The notes: generated from the sequence alone by a model not told the origin. Numbered from the stretch's first letter, positions 25,581 through 34,814 are shown. The stretch: 64,000 bases of DNA from Persephonella sp964519345 (GCA_964519345.1 CAZFKX010000010.1:83846-147845); one strand, 5' to 3'. Made by a program: numbers and translations.

Positions 25581-26438
25581 TCAGTGAATACCTTTCCACA
25601 TTTTCTTTTTCCACGCATATGTAAGTCCTATCATCACAAGCATATAAAGAAGAACTCCTATCCCTATTTTTGTTCTTGCTTCTTTATTAGGATCTGCTAT
25701 TTCTCCAAGATAATGCTCTATCTTTTCTGTAGCTTCTTTGTTAAGACCCACTCTCGGCATTGATGTTCCGGGAAGTAAAGCCTGAGGCTTGTTAACAAAA
25801 GCGACTATATACTCTCCACCTTTAGCTCTATGTATAACAGAAAAATCAGGAGGAACTTTACCTAAATATTTCTTGAGAACGTCAGGTGAAGCATCTGAAT
25901 AAAACTTTTGATATTTTATGCTGTGACATCTTCCACATGCCTCTATAGTAGCCTCTTTTCCATCCATATCTTTTTTGGCTATTGACTTCATGTAAGCTAT
26001 CACATCCATAATTTGCTGATCATCAAGTCCCATAGCAGGCATTGATATTTTTGGAAATTCGCTTGCTTTTGCAGGGTCTTTCAGGAAGTTATATAAAAAC
26101 TTCTCATCAAGAAGAGCTCCCAGATTTGAAAGGTCAGGAGGCACAACGCCATAGGACTCAGCCGCCGTTTTTGGATCCATAGGAGCAGGGATATTGTCAG
26201 CTTTTATGCCGTGACATGATGTACAGAACATCTGAACAGTCTCTTTACCCCTTTTAGCATCACCTTTTATAGAATGGGGCATAGGTTCAAGATCCGAGTA
26301 CTCATAATCAGGAAGATTATTTTTATGAATAGCTTCTTCAATATGCTTATGCATAATACTGTGCGCAAGTGGTTCAATTCCCCAGTAACCGATTAGAACC
26401 AGTATAATCATTACTATCAATATTTTTAATTCTTTCAT
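25581..26438 (-). CDS. petC: Two-haem cytochrome c subunit of the bc1 complex
   Basis: The 285-residue protein is the cytochrome c1 position subunit, which takes electrons from the Rieske centre to a soluble carrier. Two CXXCH motifs are visible, Cys72-His76 (CTSCH) and Cys168-His172 (CGRCH), each followed by a Met-Pro segment that could give the distal ligand ('ISMPAMGL' and 'TSMPRVGL'). Helices at 6-23 and about 256-276 anchor it at both ends. The internal duplication and two haems resemble epsilonproteobacterial and Aquificota bc1 complexes rather than the single-haem c1 of alphaproteobacteria. The start overlaps the cytochrome b stop by one base. Confidence 0.9.
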   Translation of the reverse strand: MKELKILIVMIILVLIGYWGIEPLAHSIMHKHIEEAIHKNNLPDYEYSDLEPMPHSIKGDAKRGKETVQMFCTSCHGIKADNIPAPMDPKTAAESYGVVPPDLSNLGALLDEKFLYNFLKDPAKASEFPKISMPAMGLDDQQIMDVIAYMKSIAKKDMDGKEATIEACGRCHSIKYQKFYSDASPDVLKKYLGKVPPDFSVIHRAKGGEYIVAFVNKPQALLPGTSMPRVGLNKEATEKIEHYLGEIADPNKEARTKIGIGVLLYMLVMIGLTYAWKKKMWKGIH

Positions 26439-27643
26439 TACTGCCTACCTCCAGATTCTACCTGTTTTCTCTCTATCATTGAGATTATTGGCAGGGATAG
26501 GAAAAATGCAAAATAAATTAAACTTGTAACAAGTCCTAACCATGCAAAAAGTCCCGATGGAGGTAATTTTCCAAGAATTGTGAGCGCAATAAAATCAAGA
26601 ACAAAAATCCAGAACATTATTTTAAATAAAGGTCTGTGCTTTCCGCTCACTATAGGAGACGTATCAAGCCACGGCAGGAAAAGTATTATAAACATGCTGA
26701 TAGCAAATGCAATCAATCCAAGGGTTTCGCTAAAGAAAAATCCTCTCAATACTTCGTAAAATGCAAGGAAGTACCATTCAGGATATATATGGAGTGGTGT
26801 CTGGAGGTAGTTTGCAGGTTCAAAGTTTATCGGGTCCATAGCAAACTTATAATTGAAGAACACAAGATAGAAAAAGAATAATAGGAATACAGACATAACA
26901 AAGTATTCTTTCGCCATAAACACAGGCCAGAACGGGATACCTTTCTCTTTCTTTTCTTCCTTTGTCATCGTAGTGCCATCTTCATTATTGCTGCCAACAA
27001 TTCTTACAGCATACATATGAACAGCTGTTATAACAATAATAAGAAGTGGAAGCAGAACAACATGAAGTGCAAAAAATCTCGTAAGCGTTGCATCCTCAAC
27101 TATATAGTTACCTCTCATCCATATAACAAGATCAGGTCCTATAAACGGTATCTTTTCAAATAGCGTTGTTATTGTTTGAGCAGCCCAGTAAGACATCTGT
27201 CCCCATGGAAGGAGATATCCTGTAAAAGCTGTAGCAGCCATTAAAACAAATAATAGAAATCCTGTTATCCAGACTATCTCCCTTGGCGGTTTAAACGATC
27301 CGTAATATATACCCCTTGCCATATGAATAAAAAGAACAAGAAACATAATACTTGCGCCAACGGCATGAACATGTCTAAAAATCCATCCATAGGCAACATC
27401 CATCATTATCGTTTTATTAACACTGTCAAAAGCCATATTAGCATCAGGTTTGTAGTACATCAGCAGGAATATACCACTGATAACAAGTATTACAAAAACG
27501 AGCATAGTAAGAACGCCAAAGCTCCAGAGGAAGTTTATATTTTTAGGAAGATAATACTCAGACATCATAACTTTCCAGAGGTCACTAACAGCAAGCCTCT
27601 GGTCTAACCATGATTTTGACTTAACTTCTTCTTTTCTTTCCAT
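26438..27643 (-). CDS. petB: Cytochrome b of the bc1 complex
   Basis: The 401-residue, eight-helix membrane protein holds the quinol-oxidising and quinone-reducing sites. Haem-binding histidines lie in 'RHVHAVGASIMFLVLFIHM' and in 'ALHVVLLPLLIIVITAVHM'. The Qo-site motif is 'PEWYFLAFYEVL'. It is full length, not split into b6 and subunit IV. It sits between the Rieske and cytochrome c genes with 12-base and one-base-overlap junctions, so all three are one operon. Confidence 0.95.
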   Translation of the reverse strand: MERKEEVKSKSWLDQRLAVSDLWKVMMSEYYLPKNINFLWSFGVLTMLVFVILVISGIFLLMYYKPDANMAFDSVNKTIMMDVAYGWIFRHVHAVGASIMFLVLFIHMARGIYYGSFKPPREIVWITGFLLFVLMAATAFTGYLLPWGQMSYWAAQTITTLFEKIPFIGPDLVIWMRGNYIVEDATLTRFFALHVVLLPLLIIVITAVHMYAVRIVGSNNEDGTTMTKEEKKEKGIPFWPVFMAKEYFVMSVFLLFFFYLVFFNYKFAMDPINFEPANYLQTPLHIYPEWYFLAFYEVLRGFFFSETLGLIAFAISMFIILFLPWLDTSPIVSGKHRPLFKIMFWIFVLDFIALTILGKLPPSGLFAWLGLVTSLIYFAFFLSLPIISMIERKQVESGGRQ

Positions 27644-27655
27644 CTTTTACTCCTC

Positions 27656-28150
27656 CTAACCTTGGATCAGTTTTTTGTATTCTGGACCTTCTTCCCCTAA
27701 CACAATTGTAGTCCCTTCAAGTTTAAATGGTGGTATATCAAGCGGTCTTGGAGGAGGTCCAAATGTATTCTTACCGCAGGCATCATATCTACCACCGTGA
27801 CAGGGACAGTGCCATACCTTTTCATCAGGCAGCCAGTTAGGAATACATCCAAGGTGCGTACAGATTCCGAGTACTACAGTGTATTCTCCAGCTACTGTTC
27901 TTTTGTCACATCCACCCATGTCAGGCGTCCTTCTTAATACAAAAACTGGTTTGCCTCTCCATGATACTACTTTAATTTCTCCTGGTTTTACAGTAGAAAG
28001 ATCAAACTTCACAGTAGCCTGTGCCTTTACTTCAGGTAGGGGCTCCCATGTCTTATACATAGCATAAAGCACAGCCCCAGCTCCAACAGCAGCCCAACCT
28101 CCCATGGCGTAAAGGAGGAAGTCACGCCTGCTCATTTTTTCTTCAGCCAT
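27656..28150 (-). CDS. petA: Rieske iron-sulphur protein of the bc1 complex
   Basis: The 164-residue subunit binds a [2Fe-2S] cluster through Cys97/His99 (CTHLGC) and Cys115/His118 (CPCHGG). Cys102 and Cys117 are placed for the usual disulphide. The N-terminus has a twin-arginine motif 'SRRDFLLY' followed by a hydrophobic anchor, so export is by TAT with the helix retained. It is the promoter-proximal gene of the bc1 operon. Two additional Cys (81 and 125) lie outside the canonical set. Confidence 0.95.
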   Translation of the reverse strand: MAEEKMSRRDFLLYAMGGWAAVGAGAVLYAMYKTWEPLPEVKAQATVKFDLSTVKPGEIKVVSWRGKPVFVLRRTPDMGGCDKRTVAGEYTVVLGICTHLGCIPNWLPDEKVWHCPCHGGRYDACGKNTFGPPPRPLDIPPFKLEGTTIVLGEEGPEYKKLIQG

Positions 28151-28203
28151 TTCTAAACCTCCAGATATTTTTCTTCGGTAAGTAATATCTAACTTATTAT
28201 TTT

Positions 28204-28209
28204 ATTATA
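28204..28209 (-). promoter_or_regulatory. Extended -10 element for the bc1 operon
   Basis: On the minus strand TGGTATAAT gives a TGn-extended consensus -10 about 55 bases upstream of petA. No good -35 hexamer is visible at 16-18 bases, consistent with extended -10 promoters. It lies in the 145-base spacer after rlmB. Confidence 0.55.
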
Positions 28210-28295
28210 CCAGCCTCATTAGAATTTACAGCGTCTCATATTCAATTTTAGGGCTTTATATCTCCTATATTCTTTATATTTTCCATTATAAATAT

Positions 28296-29024
28296 CTAAA
28301 TTTCAAATTTCTGTTTACTAACCTCCCATAAAGATATAGCTGCAGCAGCAGAAACATTTAAAGATGTGATCTTTCCAAACATCGGTATGGAAACAATCAT
28401 ATCAGAGCTTTCAAGGACTTTTTTTGAAACACCTTTACCTTCAGATCCTAAAATAATCAGAGATGGAAACGGAAAAGATACTTTATGTATAGGTTTTCCA
28501 CCCTTTTCAACAGATATAACCCATCCTCCTTTTTTCTTAAATCTTTCAATAAACTGTCTTAAACTTCCAACCTTAGATATTGGTATATAAAAAACAGCAC
28601 CTGTTGAAGCTTTTACAACAACCTCATTAATAGGAGAACTTCTTTCCTTTGGAATAAAAACACCTGAGGAACCTAAAACCTCTGCTGTTCTTATTATATT
28701 TCCTACATTCTGTGGATCTGTTATATGATCCAGAACAACACCAAAGCCTTTCTGACTTATTATGTGATCTTCAAGAGTTTCCGTATTCCAGTATGAAACA
28801 GGACTTAAAAGGGCTACTACTCCCTGCGTTTTTTTCGTCCCTGCTGCTTCCTCAATTTTTCTTCTGGGAACTCTCTGTATTTTTACCCCTCTCTTTTCAG
28901 CAAGCTTTACCAGTTCTTTTGGTAGATGAGAATCATGGGCAACCATAATCTTTTCCAGTTCTTTTCCTGATTTTAAAGCCTCTATTACAGGATTTCTACC
29001 CCATATAATAAATTTATCTTCCAT
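28296..29024 (-). CDS. rlmB: TrmH/SpoU-family RNA 2'-O-methyltransferase (RlmB-like)
   Basis: The 242-residue protein has an N-terminal substrate-binding domain ('IIWGRNPVIEALKSG') and a C-terminal SPOUT knot with 'LDHITDPQNVGNIIRTAEVLG', 'ILGSEGKGVS' and 'SLNVSAAAAISLWEV'. These are the three SpoU motifs of SAM-dependent ribose methylation, with the 23S rRNA G2251 enzyme RlmB as the nearest known type. Specificity is inferred. It follows fmt by 42 bases on the same strand with an AAGGAGTG ribosome binding site. Confidence 0.9.
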   Translation of the reverse strand: MEDKFIIWGRNPVIEALKSGKELEKIMVAHDSHLPKELVKLAEKRGVKIQRVPRRKIEEAAGTKKTQGVVALLSPVSYWNTETLEDHIISQKGFGVVLDHITDPQNVGNIIRTAEVLGSSGVFIPKERSSPINEVVVKASTGAVFYIPISKVGSLRQFIERFKKKGGWVISVEKGGKPIHKVSFPFPSLIILGSEGKGVSKKVLESSDMIVSIPMFGKITSLNVSAAAAISLWEVSKQKFEI

Positions 29025-29066
29025 ATATATTTAATCACTCCTTATCTTTTTATCTCTTGATCTATA

Positions 29067-30002
29067 TCAAAATAATTTTTCACCTTTTTCTATATGGTAT
29101 CCTCTAACGGCATCTCCAGCGGATATAGGTTTTGAGTTTGGGAACTGTACTTTTTTGACAAGAATTTTTCCTTTACCTGTCTGAACTATAAACCCTTCAT
29201 CTTTAACTATATCAACTATCTCACCTGGACACCCTGTGGAACTTTCATCAATTATCTCACAATCAAGAATCTTTAACTGTGTATCCCTAAAATTTGAGAA
29301 TGCTTTAGGCCATATCTTAAGTGCTCTTACCTGATTAAAAATATCCCTTGCAGATCTTTCCCAATTTATCTTCCCTTCTTCTTTTTTTATCGGTTTTGCA
29401 TATGTTGCTCTACTGTGCTCCTGGGGAATCTTTTTTATTTTGCCTTTTTCTATCTTGTTTAGAGTGTCTACAAGAAGCTCAGCACCTGCTTTTGCAAGTC
29501 TATCATGAACAGATTTTATATCATCCCGATCTGTTATAGGTATCTCTAAACACTGATATACATCGCCTGCATCAAGCTCTTCTGTGATCTCCATAATACA
29601 CACGCCTGTTTTGTTTTTACCCTCCATTATAGCTCTATGAATAGGGGCAGCTCCCCTGTATTCTGGCAGAAGGGAAGCATGAACGTTTACAGTCTTATAT
29701 TTTGGAAGATCAATAATATCTTTTGGAAGTATCTTACCATAAGCAACAACAACAAAAATATCAGGTTTAAGCTCCTTTAATTTTTTGTAAAGCTCTGTAT
29801 TTCCTTTTATCTTTTCAGGTTGAAAAACAGGAATGCCGAATTTTTCTGCCAATACTTTAACAGGAGGAGGCTGAACTTTTTTTCCCCTTCCCTTTGGTTT
29901 GTCCGGCTGTGTTACAATCCCAACAACCTCATGATGGGAATTTATAAGTGCCTTAAGACTTTCAACTGCAAATTCAGGTGTTCCCCAGAAAACTACCTTC
30001 AA
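29067..30002 (-). CDS. fmt: Methionyl-tRNA formyltransferase
   Basis: The 311-residue enzyme formylates initiator Met-tRNA from 10-formyl-THF. The N-terminal domain has 'VVFWGTPEFAVESL', 'NVHASLLPEYRGAAPIHRAI' and 'MEITEELDAGDVY'. The C-terminal OB-like domain starts about residue 205. I chose the TTG at 30002: GGAGG lies five bases upstream and the resulting N-terminus M-K-V-V-F-W-G-T-P matches the usual start of Fmt. An ATG at 30035 would place that ribosome binding site inside the gene and add 11 unusual residues. Confidence 0.95.
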   Translation of the reverse strand: MKVVFWGTPEFAVESLKALINSHHEVVGIVTQPDKPKGRGKKVQPPPVKVLAEKFGIPVFQPEKIKGNTELYKKLKELKPDIFVVVAYGKILPKDIIDLPKYKTVNVHASLLPEYRGAAPIHRAIMEGKNKTGVCIMEITEELDAGDVYQCLEIPITDRDDIKSVHDRLAKAGAELLVDTLNKIEKGKIKKIPQEHSRATYAKPIKKEEGKINWERSARDIFNQVRALKIWPKAFSNFRDTQLKILDCEIIDESSTGCPGEIVDIVKDEGFIVQTGKGKILVKKVQFPNSKPISAGDAVRGYHIEKGEKLF

Positions 30003-30095
30003 TACGTCCTCCATTTTTATATATATTTTTAACATAAAATCATCTTTTAGAATATAATTATTTTAACTGTTAAAATAAAAATCAGGAAAAGAAGA

Positions 30096-30731
30096 TTGAT
30101 CTTAAAATATTTACTCATATCCCTTGCAGGATTTTTAGGTTCTTACCATTGTGTCGGCATGTGCGGTTTTATTCCACCCCTTATAATACACAGATCATGG
30201 CTTTTGGGAAATATATTATACTCTTCAGGAAGATTATTCACATACTCTTTTTTGGGTTTTATAGCAGGTTATATAGGTATGTTTTTCCATTCAATACAGT
30301 TTCAGTATTTCCAGAAAGGTCTTACCCTTTTCCTTGGTATTATAATGATCTTTTTTGGGCTTCAAATAACGGGAAATATAAAGGAAAAAGGGGTTGTAGG
30401 TCTCGATTTAATATTTACTACAGTAGCTGAGATTCTATCAAAATTCAGGAAAAATCCATTTTTCCTTGGAATGTTTAATGGTTTTTTACCCTGCCCTCTT
30501 GTATATGCATTTTTAATGCAGGCTGTTTTTGAAAAAGATCCATTAAAAGGAGCTCTTGTAATGTTCTTTTTTGGAATAGGAACTATTCCAGCGATGCTTT
30601 TTGCAAGCAAACTTTTCCAGATATTATCCCCTAAATTAAGAAAAAAGGTTTCATCTTTAGCCGGTTTAATCATAATCTTACTTGGTATCTGGATTATATT
30701 GAGAGCTTTTGGTATAGGACACCATCATTGA
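30096..30731 (+). CDS. TauE/SafE (DsbD_2-like) membrane protein
   Basis: The 211-residue protein has six or so transmembrane helices. It carries paired Cys motifs 'GSYHCVGMCGF' near the N-terminus and 'GFLPCPLVYAFL' in the middle, and ends in three histidines. These motifs occur in the family often found beside cytochrome oxidase or copper-handling genes, annotated as sulfite exporter or DsbD-like. Metal or thiol-electron transfer across the membrane is plausible, but substrate is unknown. The start is TTG. The beta-CASP nuclease gene follows after 10 bases. Confidence 0.8.
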   Translation: MILKYLLISLAGFLGSYHCVGMCGFIPPLIIHRSWLLGNILYSSGRLFTYSFLGFIAGYIGMFFHSIQFQYFQKGLTLFLGIIMIFFGLQITGNIKEKGVVGLDLIFTTVAEILSKFRKNPFFLGMFNGFLPCPLVYAFLMQAVFEKDPLKGALVMFFFGIGTIPAMLFASKLFQILSPKLRKKVSSLAGLIIILLGIWIILRAFGIGHHH

Positions 30732-30741
30732 GAGGGCTAAC

Positions 30742-32148
30742 ATGATAGAAAAAATAACTGTTCAATCCTTTGGGGCTGCTAAAACAGTAACAGGTTCTTG
30801 CCATCTTATAACAGTAGGTAAGACTAAGATTCTTATTGATTGTGGGCTGTTTCAGGGTATTGATGAAAATAAAAACTACACTCCATTTATGTTTGATCCT
30901 GAGGATATAGATTATCTGATCGTTACACATGCCCATCTTGATCATATAGGCAGGATACCTCTTCTTGTTAAGAATGGATTTAGAGGTAAGATAATATCAA
31001 CCAGACCAACAAGAGTCATATCAAGGATTATGCTTCTTGATGCTGCCAAAGTTATGGAGGAGGAATACAGAGTTGAGTATAAAAAAGCTTTAAGAAGGGG
31101 TGAACCTGAAAAGGTAAGACCACCTTTATTTGATGAAGATGATGTTTATTATGCAATGGAACATTTTAAGATTCAGCTCGATTACAACCAACCTTTAAAA
31201 CTGACTGATAATATAAGTATAACTTTCAAAAATGCAGGACACATACTTGGTTCTGCATTTGTTCAGATAGATATAAAAACCAGATCTGGAATTAAAACGT
31301 TAGTCTTTTCAGGTGATTTAGGACTCAAGGAGAGGCTCATAATAGATCCTATAAGATTTTCAGAAAAAGGAGATCATATATTTATTGAATCAACATATGG
31401 AAATAGAAAACACAGATCCTTAGAAGAAAGTATTGATGAGTTTGAAAAAGCTATTATAGAAAGTTTTAAAGATGGAGGCAATATTGTTATTCCAACCTTT
31501 GCTCTTGAAAGATCACAGGAGATACTTTACGTACTTAGGATGATGTATGATCAGGGAAGACTTCCAAGATGTAAGATATTTCTTGACAGCCCTCTTGCTA
31601 TATCTGCAACAAAAATATTCCTACAGTTTCCTGAATTTTTCAACCACAACCTAAAAGATATGATAAAAGAAGGGAAAAATCCTTTTATATTTCCCTACGT
31701 ACATTTCACACAAACAGTTGAAGAATCAAAAATTATAAACAGTATAGATAACGGTGCAATTATACTTGCAGGAAGTGGAATGTGTACAGGTGGAAGGATA
31801 AAACATCACTTAAAGCATAATCTTTGGAGACCTGAAAGCAGTATCATTTTCGTCGGTTATCAGGCAAAAGGAACACTTGGAAGGAAAATTATTGACGGTG
31901 CAGAAAAAGTAAAAATATACGGAGAGGAGATAGCGGTAAAAGCAAGAATATTTACTATTAACGGTTTTTCTTCCCATGCAGATAAACCTGTTTTAATTGA
32001 ATGGCTTAAGCATTTTAAAAATAAAAAAAATGTATTTCTTATTCATGGAGAACCTGAAGTACTTGAAATATTCAGGGAAAATATAAACAGGGAATTAAAA
32101 TTAAAACCACATATTGTTGAATTTGGTGAAAAATTATATATTAATTAG
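30742..32148 (+). CDS. Metallo-beta-lactamase/beta-CASP ribonuclease-like protein
   Basis: The 468-residue protein has the metal-binding HxHxDH at 63-68 (THAHLDHIG), a later 'GHILGSAF', 'FSGDLG', and C-terminal 'FSSHADK' metal-ligand motif. The beta-CASP insert has 'IPTFALERSQEIL' and 'GAIILAGSGMCTGGRI', typical of the YSH1/CPSF-73-like bacterial proteins that process RNA. Endonucleolytic or 5' exonucleolytic action on RNA is expected. It sits between the membrane protein and thiG in a tight run. Confidence 0.9.
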   Translation: MIEKITVQSFGAAKTVTGSCHLITVGKTKILIDCGLFQGIDENKNYTPFMFDPEDIDYLIVTHAHLDHIGRIPLLVKNGFRGKIISTRPTRVISRIMLLDAAKVMEEEYRVEYKKALRRGEPEKVRPPLFDEDDVYYAMEHFKIQLDYNQPLKLTDNISITFKNAGHILGSAFVQIDIKTRSGIKTLVFSGDLGLKERLIIDPIRFSEKGDHIFIESTYGNRKHRSLEESIDEFEKAIIESFKDGGNIVIPTFALERSQEILYVLRMMYDQGRLPRCKIFLDSPLAISATKIFLQFPEFFNHNLKDMIKEGKNPFIFPYVHFTQTVEESKIINSIDNGAIILAGSGMCTGGRIKHHLKHNLWRPESSIIFVGYQAKGTLGRKIIDGAEKVKIYGEEIAVKARIFTINGFSSHADKPVLIEWLKHFKNKKNVFLIHGEPEVLEIFRENINRELKLKPHIVEFGEKLYIN

Positions 32149-32176
32149 TTTAATTATTAAATTAAGGAGGTTGTTT

Positions 32177-32977
32177 ATGTTTAATGAAGAACAGTTTTTT
32201 AAAGATGATAAACTGATTATTGGCGACAGGGAATTTACCTCAAGACTAATAGTAGGTTCAGGTAAGTATAAGGACTTTGAGGAAACAGCAAAAGCAACTG
32301 AAGCCTCAGGTGCTGAGATTATAACAGTTGCTGTAAGAAGGGTTAATATAACAGATCCTGACAAACCAAATCTTTTAGACTTTATTGATACATCAAGAAT
32401 TATGATACTTCCAAATACTGCTGGATGCTATACAGCAGAAGAAGCCATTTTAACAGCAAAATTAGCAAGGGAAGCTCTTGGTCATGGATTTGTAAAACTT
32501 GAAGTCATAGGAGACCAGAAAACCCTTTATCCTGATATGGTAGAAACATTAAAGGCTGCAGAAATCCTTGTAAAAGAAGGGTTTACCGTGCTTCCTTACA
32601 TAACAGATGATCCGATCATGGCTAAAAAGTTTGAAGATGTTGGCTGTGCAGCTGTTATGCCTCTTGCAGCTCCTATAGGTTCTGGTCTCGGCCTTCAGAA
32701 TCCTTACAATATAATATTTATAAAAGAGGCTGTAAATGTCCCAGTTATAGTAGATGCTGGTATAGGAACCGCATCTGATGCTGCTATAGTTATGGAACTT
32801 GGTGTAGATGGCGTACTTATGAACACAGCTATAGCTCAGGCAAAAGATCCAATCAAGATGGCTGTCGCTATGAAATACGCCGTGAAAGCGGGAAGACTTG
32901 CTTATCTTGCAGGTAGAATACCTAAGAAGATGTATGCATCTGCTTCTTCACCTATTGAAGGTATAATTGGAAGATAG
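32177..32977 (+). CDS. thiG: Thiazole synthase ThiG
   Basis: The 266-residue (beta/alpha)8 enzyme builds the thiazole phosphate of thiamine from DXP, dehydroglycine and ThiS-thiocarboxylate. The Schiff-base lysine is Lys107 in 'GFVKLEVIGD'. 'IVDAGIGTASDAA' and 'GVLMNTAIAQAKDP' are diagnostic. The ATG at 32177 follows AAGGAGG by seven bases. Upstream in-frame codons overlap the preceding gene and are not needed. No thiS, thiF or thiH is adjacent, and no TPP riboswitch is visible in the short spacer. Confidence 0.96.
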   Translation: MFNEEQFFKDDKLIIGDREFTSRLIVGSGKYKDFEETAKATEASGAEIITVAVRRVNITDPDKPNLLDFIDTSRIMILPNTAGCYTAEEAILTAKLAREALGHGFVKLEVIGDQKTLYPDMVETLKAAEILVKEGFTVLPYITDDPIMAKKFEDVGCAAVMPLAAPIGSGLGLQNPYNIIFIKEAVNVPVIVDAGIGTASDAAIVMELGVDGVLMNTAIAQAKDPIKMAVAMKYAVKAGRLAYLAGRIPKKMYASASSPIEGIIGR

Positions 32978-32984
32978 AATATAC

Positions 32985-33004
32985 AGGGGCTTTTGCCCCT
33001 CTTT
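32985..33004 (+). terminator. Stem-loop after thiG
   Basis: AGGGGC (32985-32990) pairs with GCCCCT (32995-33000) across TTTT, followed by CTTT. The U tract is short, so termination may be partial and allow read-through to the next gene. Confidence 0.6.
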
Positions 33005-33015
33005 AAGGGTGAAAT

Positions 33016-34014
33016 GTGAATGGGAGAAAAAGGGAAAAATCTAAATTCAGATTTATACTTATCTTAATATTTTTTATTGTGACAATTTTCAGTATTGACA
33101 ACCTTATTCCTGTAAGGAAAATAGAACTCTCAGCAACAACAAACCTATCTGTAAACAACCCATATTTTAAGTACAGAGTTATTTACGGCATAAAAACATA
33201 CAGAACGGGAAGCTCACTTATAACAGAAAAAGATATTATAGAATCCTTAAAAAAAACAGGGATTCACTACCTTTTCCTAACAGACAAAAGGGAAGTTATA
33301 TTTGAGGGAAAGTATCAAAACTTCTATATATTTGATAAAAAACTTGAAGAGTGCAAAGAGATACTTGATCCTGGAAAACTAAAAATCTCGCCTCTCAACA
33401 TAATAACGTATATAAAGTTTTTTCTATGGTATCCAATAAATAAAGATATAGCTTACAACAATATCTGGAAGCTATACTCAGAAGAACAGTTTTTTGAAAG
33501 TTTCAATCCAGAAAAGGATAAATGTTTCATAGGCAGTATTAAAGGAGATATAAAAATAAAATTTTACAGTAAAACATTTCCAGATCTCAGCCACCAGATA
33601 ATGCTTGTAAAAAATGATGTCATCCTTGAAGAAAAAATTATAGATCAGCTTTATTCTGCAAAACTTGATCTTTATCTTAGGATGGACAGTGGAAACCTGA
33701 TAACTACACTTTATCATGATCCAGGATTAGAAATTTTTGTTAAAACAGATGACGGATTTTTTACTGTAGGAGATCTTATAGATATACATCTAAATCCTGA
33801 AATATTTATAAAAACAAAACGGGGAAAATTTATAACAGCTGTGTACAAAAACGGAAAAGTGATGGGGTATTTTCCATCAGGAATCATATATATTAAACCT
33901 GAGAATCCTGGGTATTACAATATAATAGTTTTCAGCTACAACTTCAGACTACCCTTCAATATATTCTTAGGTTTCAGACCTGTAGCATTCTCTAACGGCA
34001 TATTCATAAAATGA
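33016..34014 (+). CDS. Membrane-anchored protein with degenerate PHP-like segment
   Basis: The 332-residue protein has a basic N-terminus, one transmembrane helix (about 11-29) and a long extracytoplasmic part. Residues about 50-100 (SLITEKDIIESLKKTGIHYL, 'LFLTDKREVIFEG') follow the layout of PHP phosphoesterases, with the usual T-D-H replaced by T-D-K and no clear metal histidines, so it is probably not catalytic. The rest is beta-rich. The GTG start follows an AAGGGTG ribosome binding site. It precedes kdsB by about 50 bases. No confident family. Confidence 0.65.
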   Translation: MNGRKREKSKFRFILILIFFIVTIFSIDNLIPVRKIELSATTNLSVNNPYFKYRVIYGIKTYRTGSSLITEKDIIESLKKTGIHYLFLTDKREVIFEGKYQNFYIFDKKLEECKEILDPGKLKISPLNIITYIKFFLWYPINKDIAYNNIWKLYSEEQFFESFNPEKDKCFIGSIKGDIKIKFYSKTFPDLSHQIMLVKNDVILEEKIIDQLYSAKLDLYLRMDSGNLITTLYHDPGLEIFVKTDDGFFTVGDLIDIHLNPEIFIKTKRGKFITAVYKNGKVMGYFPSGIIYIKPENPGYYNIIVFSYNFRLPFNIFLGFRPVAFSNGIFIK

Positions 34015-34062
34015 TATAAAATCTAAAGTTTCAATTTCCGATATGATAATAAGGAGGATAAA

Positions 34063-34803
34063 TTGGCTGTAATCATAATACCTGCAAGATTAAAATCTAC
34101 AAGACTTAAGAACAAACTTATTTTAAAAGTAAACGGAAAACCTATAATAAGATGGACTGCTGAAAACTGCCTGAAAGTAAAAAATGCTAAAAAGGTAATA
34201 GTTGCTACAGATAGTGATCTTATACTTGATATTTTCAAAGATGACAAAAGGATAGACGCTGTTCTAACACCAGAAAACTTAAAAAGCGGAACTGACAGAG
34301 TGGCATTCGTTGCTAAAAACCTACCCTATGAAAAGATAATTAATGTACAGGGTGATGAACCATTGATTGATCCTGAAGATATTGAGAAGATTATAGATAC
34401 CTTAGACGGAACACAAATAGCAACTTTATCATTTCCAATAAACAAAGAAGATGAATATCTAAATCCTAATGTGGTAAAGGTTGTCACAGATGCAAAAAGC
34501 TACGCAATATACTTTTCAAGGAGCCCTATCCCGTTTTACAGAGAGATCGATTTTACAAAGATGGTCAGCTTATATAAAAACATTATATTAAAACATATAG
34601 GAATATATGGATATAAGAAGGATATTCTAATGGAGTTTGCCTACAGAATGGATCCATCTCCTATAGAAGAGATAGAAAAATTAGAACAGCTCCGTCTTCT
34701 TTACAACGGGTACAGAATAAAGGTTATTAAAGCAAAGAGAGATACTTTAGGAATAGACACAGAGGAGGATTTTAAGCGTTTTTGTAAAATAGCAGGGAAA
34801 TAG
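34063..34803 (+). CDS. kdsB: 3-deoxy-manno-octulosonate cytidylyltransferase
   Basis: The 246-residue enzyme makes CMP-Kdo for lipopolysaccharide inner core. The nucleotidyltransferase start 'VIIIPARLKSTRLKNK', 'KVIVATDS', 'LKSGTDRVAFVA' and 'INVQGDEPLIDPEDI' are typical. A TTG start at 34063 is supported by AAGGAGGA upstream and by the family's usual short N-terminus. It confirms a Kdo-containing outer membrane. The TonB-type receptor begins 11 bases after its stop. Confidence 0.95.
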   Translation: MAVIIIPARLKSTRLKNKLILKVNGKPIIRWTAENCLKVKNAKKVIVATDSDLILDIFKDDKRIDAVLTPENLKSGTDRVAFVAKNLPYEKIINVQGDEPLIDPEDIEKIIDTLDGTQIATLSFPINKEDEYLNPNVVKVVTDAKSYAIYFSRSPIPFYREIDFTKMVSLYKNIILKHIGIYGYKKDILMEFAYRMDPSPIEEIEKLEQLRLLYNGYRIKVIKAKRDTLGIDTEEDFKRFCKIAGK

Positions 34804-34814
34804 GAAATAAAAAA

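Noticed and set aside
32149..32176. TPP riboswitch upstream of thiG
   Set aside because: The spacer is 28 bases and holds only the ribosome binding site.
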